64,000 nucleotides of DNA from assembly GCA_017557185.1 (NCBI GenBank), contig JAFZAP010000054.1, forward strand, positions 1 through 64,000, written 5' to 3'. This document shows, one piece after another, positions 36,366-43,120 of this stretch (position 1 is the stretch's first letter; the number at the start of each line of letters is the position of its first letter). Source of the DNA: Prevotella sp. (GTDB lineage: Bacteria > Bacteroidota > Bacteroidia > Bacteroidales > Bacteroidaceae). The translations under genes were made by a program, and so were the position numbers. The notes below the pieces were generated by a model. The model saw nothing but the letters and a program-made list of their open reading frames with translations. It did not search any database and was not told the origin of the DNA.

Positions 36366-36497
36366 TTGAGGAAAAAAATACACAAATAGTTCCGAATAAG
36401 TAGTGAAATACTACTTAAAGAGGGCTGTTGTATCACAAAACGATTGCTTTAGGCACACGAAAGCATGCCTCCATGTACCTTAAAGAAAATAAATGCC

Positions 36498-37163
36498 TTA
36501 GAAGATGCTGATGTTCTTGATGCGGTCCACGATTCCGTGGATGAGGCCTTCCTCGCTTTTCGTAGCGTTGGTGTTTTTCTTGGTGGCGGGGGCCGTGGGT
36601 TCGTCAGGAATGTGGTTCGACTTGAGTTCCTCTGCGGGTGTGGTGTTGCGTTCACGCATGCGTTCCTGCCACTCCTCGTAGAGTGTGGCGGAAGGAGTGG
36701 TGAGTTCGAAGTCGGGTAGCTGCATTTCTTCTTCCTGCTGGCGGTAGGGGATGCCTGAGCGGTCGGTGACCTTCTCGATCTCCACCATTGCAACACCTGC
36801 AGCGAGGATGCCGAGTTCCTTGGCAGCACGCCAGGAGAGGTCGATGATGCGGCCGCGAATGAAGGGTCCGCGGTCGGTGACGCGCACAACGACTTCACGA
36901 CCGTTGGCGGGGTTCTTCACGCGCAGCATCGTGCCGAAGGGGTAGGTGCGGTGTGCACAGGTGAGGCTGTCGTGGTGCAGCCGTTCGCCGTTGGCGGTGC
37001 GGGCTCCCGTTGCACGCTTGGAGTAATAGGTGGCCTTGCCTTTCTGCACAACCTGTGCAGAAAGAAGTGAAAAGTGAAAAGTGAAAAATGAAAACTGAAA
37101 GAGTGCTACGCACAGCATGACTGCGCGTAACACTCCTTGATATTTTAACTGTTTGTTACTCAA
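36498..37163 (-). CDS. RlpA-like septal ring lytic transglycosylase / double-psi barrel protein
   Basis: A 221-residue exported protein. The RlpA double-psi beta barrel is clear ([58 protein letters not shown]), with the conserved His and Asp positions of the family. In Pseudomonas RlpA cleaves denuded peptidoglycan strands; no SPOR domain is present here. The C-terminal 60 residues are polar. The hydrophobic core of the signal peptide ([13 protein letters not shown]) is encoded by five 7-nt tandem units of a GTGAAAA type on the + strand (37067-37101). It lies downstream of gdhA, after a repeat-filled gap. Confidence 0.88.
   Translation of the reverse strand: MSNKQLKYQGVLRAVMLCVALFQFSFFTFHFSLLSAQVVQKGKATYYSKRATGARTANGERLHHDSLTCAHRTYPFGTMLRVKNPANGREVVVRVTDRGPFIRGRIIDLSWRAAKELGILAAGVAMVEIEKVTDRSGIPYRQQEEEMQLPDFELTTPSATLYEEWQERMRERNTTPAEELKSNHIPDEPTAPATKKNTNATKSEEGLIHGIVDRIKNISIF
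37067..37101. repeat. Five 7-nt tandem units encoding a signal-peptide core
   Basis: The units GTGAAAA x3, ATGAAAA and CTGAAAG run through codons about 21-33 of the RlpA gene. Because 7 is not a multiple of three, the reading frame rotates through the unit; the coding strand is T/C-rich and yields Phe, Ser, Thr and Leu in all phases. Confidence 0.85.
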
Positions 37164-37188
37164 TAATGTTCAGTTTCGTTGGTTATTA

Positions 37189-37229
37189 TGCTCCCTTCCC
37201 TTTAGGGAGGGGATGGGGGTAGGCTCCTG
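37189..37229. repeat. GC-rich palindromic repeat downstream of gdhA
   Basis: CTCCCTTCCCTTTAGGGAGG at 37190 onward, followed by GGATGGGGGTAGGCTCC, belongs to the same family as the repeats at 31787, 39013, 55899 and 56911. It lies between gdhA and the RlpA gene. Confidence 0.75.
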
Positions 37230-37231
37230 CC

Positions 37232-37325
37232 TACACAATACCCTGAGCCATCATGGCATTTTGTGTTACTTGGCTTCGCTTCGCTACGCCGAGCTTTACA
37301 CAATACCCTGAGCCATCATGGCATT
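37232..37325. repeat. 29-bp direct repeat duplicating the end of gdhA
   Basis: 37232-37260 and 37297-37325 are identical. The second copy holds the last nine codons of gdhA and its TAA stop. The first copy, 65 bases further downstream, repeats these codons and is followed by TAG. The 36 bases between them contain a GCTTCGCTTCGCTACGCC segment. Confidence 0.9.
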
Positions 37326-38633
37326 GGCAACCTTCATGAAGCCGGCGACGTTGGCACCGCGCACATAGTCGATGTAGCCATCGTCCTGCTTGCCGTACTT
37401 CACGCACTGCTCGTGGATGCTGGACATGATGTAGTGGAGCTTCTCGTCGACTTCCTCGTTCGACCAGCTGAGACGCATCGAGTTCTGCGTCATCTCCAGA
37501 CCACTCGTGGCGACACCACCAGCGTTCACAGCCTTGCCAGGAGCGAAGAGCGTCTTGGCAGCAACGAACTTCTCGGCAGCCTCGGCGGTGCAACCCATGT
37601 TGGAAACCTCTGCTACGCAGATGGGGTTGTTGGCGAGGATCATGTCGGCATCGGCGCCGTTGAGCTCGTTCTGTGTAGCACAAGGCATGTAGATGTCGGC
37701 CTTCTGTTCCCAAGGCTTGCGTCCTGCGTAGAACTTGGAGCCTTCGAACTCCTCTTCGTAGGGCTGGCAGACATCGTTGCCGCTGGCACGGAGCTCCAGC
37801 ATATAGTCGATCTTCTTGGCATCGAGGCCTGCGGGATCGTGGATGTAGCCATCGGGGCCGCTGATGGTGATGACCTTGGCACCGAGCTCAGTAGCCTTCT
37901 TGGCAGCACCCCAAGCCACGTTACCGAAGCCAGAGATGGCAATCGTCTTATCTTTCAGGTCGTCGCCCTTAGTGGCGAGCATGTGCTGTACGAAGTAGAT
38001 GGCGCCGTAGCCAGTAGCCTCGGGACGGATACGGGAACCGCCGAACTCCAGACCCTTGCCGGTGAGCACGCCCTGGAACTGGTGGGTGAGCTTCTTGTAC
38101 ATGCCGAAGAGGTAGCCGATTTCGCGTCCGCCTACGCCGATGTCGCCAGCGGGAACGTCTTCGTCGGGACCAATGTGGCGATAGAGCTCGGTCATGAAGG
38201 CCTGGCAGAAACGCATAATCTCAGCGTCGCTCTTTCCGCGGGGAGCGAAGTCGGAGCCGCCCTTGCCACCGCCCATCGGGAGTGTGGTGAGAGCGTTCTT
38301 GAATGTCTGCTCGAAGCCGAGGAACTTCAGGATGGAGAGATTGACAGATGGGTGGAAACGCAGTCCGCCTTTGTACGGGCCAATGGCCGAGTTAAACTGT
38401 ACGCGGTAGCCGATGTTGACTTGCACTTCACCTTTGTCATCGACCCAGGGCACACGGAACGTGACGATGCGTTCGGGTTCCACAAGGCGCTCGATGAGTT
38501 TAGCTTTCTCGAACTCAGGATGCTGGTTGTAGACGTCCTTGATGGATTCCAGTACTTCTTTCACTGCCTGCAGGAATTCAGGCTCGCCCGGGTGTTTACG
38601 CTCCAGGTCTTGGATGATTTTCTCAACTTCCAT
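37296..38633 (-). CDS. gdhA: NADP-type glutamate dehydrogenase
   Basis: A 445-residue enzyme converting 2-oxoglutarate and ammonium to glutamate, a main route of nitrogen assimilation in this group. The substrate site is clear: GPYKGGLRFHPSVNLSILKF and PMGGGKGGSDFAPRGKSDAE (catalytic Lys in the GGGKGG segment). The nucleotide-binding half has AISGFGNVAWGAAKKATELG. The length is that of hexameric bacterial enzymes. It has a good promoter. The last nine codons are duplicated just after the stop codon. Confidence 0.96.
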   Translation of the reverse strand: MEVEKIIQDLERKHPGEPEFLQAVKEVLESIKDVYNQHPEFEKAKLIERLVEPERIVTFRVPWVDDKGEVQVNIGYRVQFNSAIGPYKGGLRFHPSVNLSILKFLGFEQTFKNALTTLPMGGGKGGSDFAPRGKSDAEIMRFCQAFMTELYRHIGPDEDVPAGDIGVGGREIGYLFGMYKKLTHQFQGVLTGKGLEFGGSRIRPEATGYGAIYFVQHMLATKGDDLKDKTIAISGFGNVAWGAAKKATELGAKVITISGPDGYIHDPAGLDAKKIDYMLELRASGNDVCQPYEEEFEGSKFYAGRKPWEQKADIYMPCATQNELNGADADMILANNPICVAEVSNMGCTAEAAEKFVAAKTLFAPGKAVNAGGVATSGLEMTQNSMRLSWSNEEVDEKLHYIMSSIHEQCVKYGKQDDGYIDYVRGANVAGFMKVANAMMAQGIV

Positions 38634-38699
38634 AGTAATTGATGTTTTTTGGTTTTATGGGTTTACGGTTAAATAATCAGATTGTCAGTTTTGACGGCA

Positions 38700-38731
38700 C
38701 AAATATATACCTTTTTTATGGAACTACCAAA
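38700..38731 (-). promoter_or_regulatory. Promoter of gdhA
   Basis: On the - strand TATATTTG (38707-38700) and TTTG (38731-38728) are 20 bases apart, a full match to the Bacteroidetes consensus. The start would be near 38693, giving a 60-base leader. Confidence 0.8.
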
Positions 38732-38772
38732 AATAAGCGGAATAATTTTGCTATTTTTTTGTCATTTTGTGA

Positions 38773-39420
38773 TTATGTAGTAAAAATAGAGAAGTTCACG
38801 CTTCCATAGGCGCGATGTTCCCGGAAGCAGGGATGACTGGAGAAGTCGTTCTGTTTGCCGTGTTCGAAGACAAAGATACCGCCTGGCGCAAGCAGTCCCG
38901 ACTGCAGGACGAGCTGCGGGATGTCGGGGAGGTTGGGAAGGGAGTAGGGCGGGTCGGCGAAGATGAAGTCGAAAGCCCTCTGGTCCCTGTCGGGCTGCTG
39001 CGCAGCATGTAAGGAAGCCCCACCCCGGCCCTCCCCCATAGGGAGGGAGCCTGAAACTATTGTGGAAGAGTTGGATACAGGGTTTAAAGATTTCTGGGCG
39101 CTCTTTAAGTAGCGGAACACGTCGCCGCGGATGAGCTGGTGGTTGGTAACACCGAGTTTGCGTACACATTCGCTGATGAAGCGGGCGTGGTCGCGGTCGG
39201 CCTCGACGCTGACCACCTGCTCGCAGCCTCGCGACAGCAATTCGAGCGAGATGCTGCCCGTGCCTGCAAAGAGGTCGAGGGCACGTGTGCCTTCAAGGTC
39301 GATGTATGCGTTGAGGACATTGAAGATGTTTTCCTTTGCAAAATCTGTGGTGGGACGTGCCTTGAAGGAGTGGGGAATGTCGAAGCGGCGACCTTTGTAG
39401 ATGCCTGTGATGATGCGCAT
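38773..39420 (-). CDS. rsmD: 16S rRNA (guanine966-N2)-methyltransferase RsmD with repeat-derived insert
   Basis: A 215-residue SAM-dependent methyltransferase that modifies G966 of 16S rRNA. MRIITGIYKGRRF, the SAM motif DLFAGTGSISLELLSRG (about 49-65), the acidic VEAD loop, and the catalytic ADPPYS (155-160) are all present. Residues about 108-146 (KSLNPVSNSSTIVSGSLPMG and onward) have no counterpart in the family as I know it. Most of that segment is encoded by a GC-rich palindromic repeat (39013-39052) and flanking sequence. It falls between a strand and the catalytic loop, probably as a surface loop. The gene follows the DUF3822 gene by 37 bases. Confidence 0.9.
   Translation of the reverse strand: MRIITGIYKGRRFDIPHSFKARPTTDFAKENIFNVLNAYIDLEGTRALDLFAGTGSISLELLSRGCEQVVSVEADRDHARFISECVRKLGVTNHQLIRGDVFRYLKSAQKSLNPVSNSSTIVSGSLPMGEGRGGASLHAAQQPDRDQRAFDFIFADPPYSLPNLPDIPQLVLQSGLLAPGGIFVFEHGKQNDFSSHPCFREHRAYGSVNFSIFTT
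39013..39052. repeat. GC-rich palindromic repeat inside rsmD
   Basis: GGAAGCCCCACCCCGGCCC is followed by CTCCC, CCATA and GGGAGGGAG; the inner arms CCCTCCC (39029-39035) and GGGAGGG (39041-39047) are complementary. The same arrangement occurs at 56911-56950, in reverse orientation, outside genes. Confidence 0.85.
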
Positions 39421-39457
39421 TTATTAGTTGATAGTTAATAGTTGATAGTTCAGCCAA

Positions 39458-40288
39458 TTATGAGTTGCGGAGTTGTACCATCAGGTCGAAGGTGATGCCT
39501 TTCACCTGGGTGACGGGTGCTCGGTTGAACTCTGCCGGGGGATTGATGGTGTAGGTCTTGCTGGCATAGCGGCGCAGCAGTTCAACGATGGGCAGGGTGT
39601 TAGGCGCATCGGTTGTCGGCGCTGCTGTGGCCTCGTTGAGTTGCTGCTGTGTGGCAAAGCACAGATAGAGCTCGTCGCTCTGAGCATCCATGCCGATAGT
39701 CTTCCACACGTGCAGGATGTGGTAGACGGCATCGTTGACCGACGACATCTCGAAACGGTTGGAGAAGCGGAAGCGGTTCTTGTCGAAGCTGAACACGTCG
39801 ACGAACTTGTCGTGGAAATAGGCGTAGAGTTTGCGGCGTGTGCCTGTGAAACTGCGGTTGAGCATGTGGCTCCACACGGGCTGCATGACGTGCTGGAAGC
39901 GTACGTCGGTGAAGTGGTCTTCGACGACGAGCCGCAGGTCCTTGTTGACGGCGAAGGCCACGACGGCATTCAGATTGGGCAGCACCTGATGCATGAGCGC
40001 ATAGTTGTCGTAGCCGCTGAAGGAGCTGTGATAGAGTTCGCCGAGGCTTGTCTCGTCGAATTCCTGAATGGGCACGAGCAGGGTAGGGGTGTTGACTTCG
40101 AGCAAAGCCCGCTGGTAGCCGCGGTTGAGGAGATCGCTGGTGCGGAAAGCCTCGCGCAAGTTGGCAGCCAGGGAGATGCCGCTCTTCATGATGTATGGCT
40201 CGAAAGCCACTTTGTTCTGTTCGGCAGGGTCGGCAACGGCGAAGAGCAGTGAGCTCTTGGTGATGCGTATGATGAGTCGGTTGTTCAT
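39458..40288 (-). CDS. DUF3822 family protein
   Basis: A 276-residue cytoplasmic protein from the ATG at 40288 (MNNRLIIRITKSSLLFAVAD). The frame opens 21 codons earlier, but the added residues are unlike the family. It matches DUF3822, found in Bacteroidetes and often next to rsmD, as here. The two-lobed layout with SSLLFAVAD near the start and a second KLYAYFHDKFVDVFSF strand pair resembles an actin-like ATPase fold, but nucleotide-binding residues are not obvious. The function is unknown. Two promoters lie upstream. Confidence 0.85.
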   Translation of the reverse strand: MNNRLIIRITKSSLLFAVADPAEQNKVAFEPYIMKSGISLAANLREAFRTSDLLNRGYQRALLEVNTPTLLVPIQEFDETSLGELYHSSFSGYDNYALMHQVLPNLNAVVAFAVNKDLRLVVEDHFTDVRFQHVMQPVWSHMLNRSFTGTRRKLYAYFHDKFVDVFSFDKNRFRFSNRFEMSSVNDAVYHILHVWKTIGMDAQSDELYLCFATQQQLNEATAAPTTDAPNTLPIVELLRRYASKTYTINPPAEFNRAPVTQVKGITFDLMVQLRNS

Positions 40289-40304
40289 GCGATGTTGTTT
40301 GTTC

Positions 40305-40391
40305 TTATGATAGGATGCTGAGTGCACAGAGCACCAACAGGATGAGGGCACACAGCAACAGCAGGTATTTATGGAGATTTTTTTGTTTCAT
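40305..40391 (-). CDS. Possible 28-residue single-pass membrane peptide
   Basis: ATG at 40391 to TAA at 40305 gives a start MKQKNLHKY followed by an unbroken hydrophobic stretch rich in Leu, Cys, Ala and Ile (LLLLCALILLVLCALSIL). This is a positive-inside start plus one membrane helix. It lies between the predicted promoter at 40440 and the DUF3822 start, 16 bases before that ATG, so it would be the first gene of the unit. It is short enough to occur by chance, and the C-terminal half of a T-rich repeat could look like this. Conservation has not been tested. Confidence 0.4.
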   Translation of the reverse strand: MKQKNLHKYLLLLCALILLVLCALSILS

Positions 40392-40415
40392 TCTCAAGAT
40401 TTTTCGCTACCTTTG
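40383..40415 (+). promoter_or_regulatory. Possible promoter of the RecD-like helicase gene
   Basis: TACCTTTG (40408-40415) fits the -7 box and TTG (40383-40385) lies 22 bases upstream. The leader to the ATG at 40594 would be about 170 bases. It overlaps the start of the 28-codon frame on the other strand. Confidence 0.5.
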
Positions 40416-40439
40416 CAGCAGGTTTATCGTTGTCGGCTA

Positions 40440-40471
40440 CAAAGTTACGATTAAGTGAGCGAAAAACCAAA
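40440..40471 (-). promoter_or_regulatory. Proximal promoter of the DUF3822-rsmD unit
   Basis: On the - strand TAACTTTG (40447-40440) and TTTG (40471-40468) are 20 bases apart. The start would be near 40433, ahead of the 28-codon frame. Confidence 0.7.
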
Positions 40472-40512
40472 TTTATTTGAGTTTTTCCGAACGGAAGTGA
40501 CTAAGGCGAAGC

Positions 40513-40543
40513 CAAAGTTACGAAAAATCGAGTGCAGAACAAA
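40513..40543 (-). promoter_or_regulatory. Distal promoter of the DUF3822-rsmD unit
   Basis: On the - strand TAACTTTG (40520-40513) and TTTG (40543-40540) are 19 bases apart. It lies exactly 73 bases upstream of the proximal promoter and shares TCGTAACTTTG with it. Confidence 0.65.
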
Positions 40544-40593
40544 AGAAACTCGTTTCTTTTTTATGCAGAGATGAAAAAGATTGCAAATAGAGC

Positions 40594-42081
40594 ATGACGA
40601 TAGAGGAGTTTATATTTCGGGTTGAGCAGGAAGTGGGATTCCCTCCGACGCGCGAGCAACACTTGGCGGTGGATTGCTTCACGAGCTTTCTGGCCTGTCG
40701 TGAGGATCAGCCGGTGATGATCCTGCGCGGTTCGGCGGGCACAGGAAAGACCACGCTGGCTAGCGCGTTGGTGCGCACGCTGAAACGGCTGGGACAGACG
40801 CTGGTGCTGCTGGCCCCGACGGGTCGTGCGGCAAAGGTGTTCTCGCTGAACAGCGGCGAGGCGGCCTCTACCATCCATCGCCGCATCTACAGGCAGAAGA
40901 GTCTGGAGGGCGGTTTTAGCCTGGGCTTCAACAGTCTGCGCAATGCTCTGTTCTTTGTCGATGAGGCCTCGATGATCAGTACAGGCCGCTCGTCGATGTT
41001 CGGCGAAGGCAGTCTGCTCGACGACCTTGTGCAGTATGTCTATGGCGGACCGGGCACCGACTGCCGGATGGTTCTCATCGGCGATCCCGCACAGCTGCCT
41101 CCTGTTGGTGAGACGGAGGCGCCGGCTCTGGAGGCATCGGTGCTGCGCAACTACGGGCTTCGCGTTTTTGAGAGCACGCTCAACGAGGTGGTACGCCAGG
41201 AAGAAGAAAGCGGCATCCTGTGGAATGCCACGCAGATTCGCAGCTATCTGCCTGAACGAACTTCGTCCAGTGTCTTCGACTATGAGATACAAGAACCTCG
41301 TCTCTCGCCGCTCGATATCGCCTTGCGTATTAAGTTCTTTGCCGATGTGCGCAGGGTGTCAGGTGATGAGCTGATCGAGTCGCTCAACTCCAGCTATAGT
41401 CAGGTGGGTACCGACGAGACGATCGTTGTGACACGTAGCAACAAGCGGGCAAATATCTTCAATATGGGCATCCGCAACTCGATTCTCGGTCGCGAGGAGG
41501 AACTCACCACAGGTGATCGGCTGATGGTGGTGAAGAACAAATACGGCCCCACCCGGGGAGGAAACAAAAATGCTGCTGACAACTCTTCTACAGGAGGAGG
41601 TGCGGTTAGCTCTGAAGAATTGTCTTTTATCGCTAATGGCGATCATGCTGTGGTGCAACGTGTGCGCCGGGTGCACGAGCTCTATGGCTTCCGCTTTGCC
41701 GATGTGTGGCTGCAGTTTCCCGACTACGACGACTACGAGCTGCAGTCGCTGGTGATACTCGACACGCTGACCTCAGAGGCGCCAGCCCTGACGCGCGAGC
41801 AGAGTGAGCAATTATATAATAAGGTGTTGGAGGACTATGCCGACATCCGACTGAAAGCCGATCGTTTGAAGAAGGTGAAGGAAGATGAACACTATAATGC
41901 CTTGCAGGTGAAGTTTGCCTATGCCGTCACCTGCCACAAGGCGCAGGGTGGTCAGTGGGCACATGTTTATATCGACCAAGGGTATGTGACATCAGACATG
42001 CTCGATGCCGACTACGTGCATTGGCTCTACACCGCCTTCACTCGTGCTACGGAGACGGTGTTCCTGGTGAACTGGCCCTAG
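40594..42081 (+). CDS. RecD/Dda-like superfamily 1 helicase
   Basis: A 495-residue ATP-dependent DNA helicase. Motif I is GSAGTGKTT (46-54), motif II VDEAS (122-126), motif III GDPAQLPPV (about 165), motif V VTCHKAQGGQW and motif VI YTAFTRAT near the C-terminus. The size and motif spacing fit the short RecD2/Dda-like exonuclease V relatives common in Bacteroidetes, without RecBC partners in view. Residues about 319-344 (GGNKNAADNSSTGGGAV) are a Gly/Asn/Ser-rich segment, perhaps a short insert before the SH3-like part. The ATG at 40594 gives the usual N-terminus. Confidence 0.92.
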   Translation: MTIEEFIFRVEQEVGFPPTREQHLAVDCFTSFLACREDQPVMILRGSAGTGKTTLASALVRTLKRLGQTLVLLAPTGRAAKVFSLNSGEAASTIHRRIYRQKSLEGGFSLGFNSLRNALFFVDEASMISTGRSSMFGEGSLLDDLVQYVYGGPGTDCRMVLIGDPAQLPPVGETEAPALEASVLRNYGLRVFESTLNEVVRQEEESGILWNATQIRSYLPERTSSSVFDYEIQEPRLSPLDIALRIKFFADVRRVSGDELIESLNSSYSQVGTDETIVVTRSNKRANIFNMGIRNSILGREEELTTGDRLMVVKNKYGPTRGGNKNAADNSSTGGGAVSSEELSFIANGDHAVVQRVRRVHELYGFRFADVWLQFPDYDDYELQSLVILDTLTSEAPALTREQSEQLYNKVLEDYADIRLKADRLKKVKEDEHYNALQVKFAYAVTCHKAQGGQWAHVYIDQGYVTSDMLDADYVHWLYTAFTRATETVFLVNWP

Positions 42082-42158
42082 GCGGCAGAGCCGCGTTCAA
42101 GGTTCAAGAGGCCTATCGGCCGTTCAAAGTGCTCCGCACGTGTAAGGGCCTGTCGGCC
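42082..42158. repeat. Mosaic of small hairpins and TTCAA words (copy 2)
   Basis: GCGGCAGAGCCGC, GGCCTATCGGCC and GGCCTGTCGGCC are separated by GTTCAAGGTTCAAG and GTTCAAAGTG words. It fills the gap between the convergent helicase and outer membrane protein genes and probably acts as a terminator region. It is related to 23621-23704 and 56829-56895. Confidence 0.65.
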
Positions 42159-42159
42159 G

Positions 42160-42921
42160 TTACTTTGATACTTTGACCCCGATGCCACCCATGATATAGG
42201 CGGTCTGCATGTAGGGGTTGGTATTCAGTTTGGCAAAGATGGGGAGGGTGACGCCGCGCAGCTTCAGATTCTTCGTAGCACGCACCGCTGCCATTATGCA
42301 GGCAGGGCCGTTGGCATAGAAGTAGTTGAGCGATTCGGAAAGGGTGGAGTAGTCAGGAACCGTCCAGCCGGCACTCTCCATAGGTGTGATGCCTGCCTTT
42401 GCCGTCCAGTCGAGACCGCCGAGGCGGAACGGAACGGTCAGCTCGATGTATGTGGAGTAGGCCTGCTTACCGTTGATCTTCGTATCGTGGCCGTAGAACA
42501 TGCAGTAGGCTTGCACGCTACCGTAGCGGCATGTGTAGCCGATATTTCCCTCCAGCCGATGTGCTGTGGTCTGCTTGTTGTAACCGAAATACACATTGTT
42601 GGGCTCGATGCCTGTCTGCCAGTAGTCGATGACGCCGATGTTCAGTCCGAACGGGAACTCATAGCCCAGCGAGAGATCGATTTCGTCTTCATCGTTCTTG
42701 TTGAAGCCCGTGCTTCCAAACAGTTTCACATAGGCGCCCTGCCACGACAGCTTGGCTTGCGGCTGCAGGCTGATGCCTCCTTTCTCCATACCGCGCCAGA
42801 GGTATTTGCTAACGAGGTCGGCCTGCACTTCTGCCTCCGGCTGACTCTGTGCCTGCACGTTGCCGGCAACCAGCCACATGCCGACCATCAGCACTATGGT
42901 TTTCACGAAACGATGGGTCAT
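42160..42921 (-). CDS. Outer membrane beta-barrel protein, function unknown
   Basis: A 253-residue protein with a signal peptide (TIVLMVGMWLVAGNVQA) and a mature part of alternating amphipathic strands (QADLVSKYLWRGMEKGGISL, LGYEFPFGLNIGVIDYW, AYIMGGIGVKVSK). The YLWRGM segment is typical of small barrel proteins with unknown roles in Bacteroidetes. No substrate can be proposed. It is flanked by repeats on both sides and no promoter was recognised. Confidence 0.7.
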   Translation of the reverse strand: MTHRFVKTIVLMVGMWLVAGNVQAQSQPEAEVQADLVSKYLWRGMEKGGISLQPQAKLSWQGAYVKLFGSTGFNKNDEDEIDLSLGYEFPFGLNIGVIDYWQTGIEPNNVYFGYNKQTTAHRLEGNIGYTCRYGSVQAYCMFYGHDTKINGKQAYSTYIELTVPFRLGGLDWTAKAGITPMESAGWTVPDYSTLSESLNYFYANGPACIMAAVRATKNLKLRGVTLPIFAKLNTNPYMQTAYIMGGIGVKVSK

Positions 42922-42951
42922 AGTCTATTCCTTTTAGTTACTTTTTTTTAT

Positions 42952-43112
42952 GGGTTTTAAGGATTTTAAGGGCTTAAAGGGCTTAAAGGGGAGTGAAGGG
43001 CTTAAAGGGACATTACTCTTTCAACTTTCTTTACTTTCTTTACCCTCTCAACTTTCTTTACCCTCTTTACCTTCTTTACTCTCTCAACCTTCTTTACTCT
43101 CTCAACCGCCCG
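42952..43112. repeat. Low-complexity tandem repeats around the outer membrane protein start
   Basis: Two parts are seen: 42957-43015 with AGGGCTTAAAGGG-type words, and 43019-43112 with CAACTTTCTTTACCCTCT-type words of 9-10 bases. Neither has a convincing coding frame. The T/C-rich strand is the type that elsewhere in this window has been built into signal peptides. Confidence 0.75.
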
Positions 43113-43120
43113 AAGGGACA

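Noticed and set aside
37263..38642. A 459-codon open frame on the + strand opposite gdhA
   Set aside because: It lies entirely over gdhA in the complementary frame and has no domain, promoter or start context.
41551..41625. A repeat-derived insert in the RecD-like helicase
   Set aside because: The Gly/Asn/Ser-rich segment looks like an insert, but no nucleotide repeat or palindrome clearly matching the other families was found, so it is mentioned only within the gene entry.
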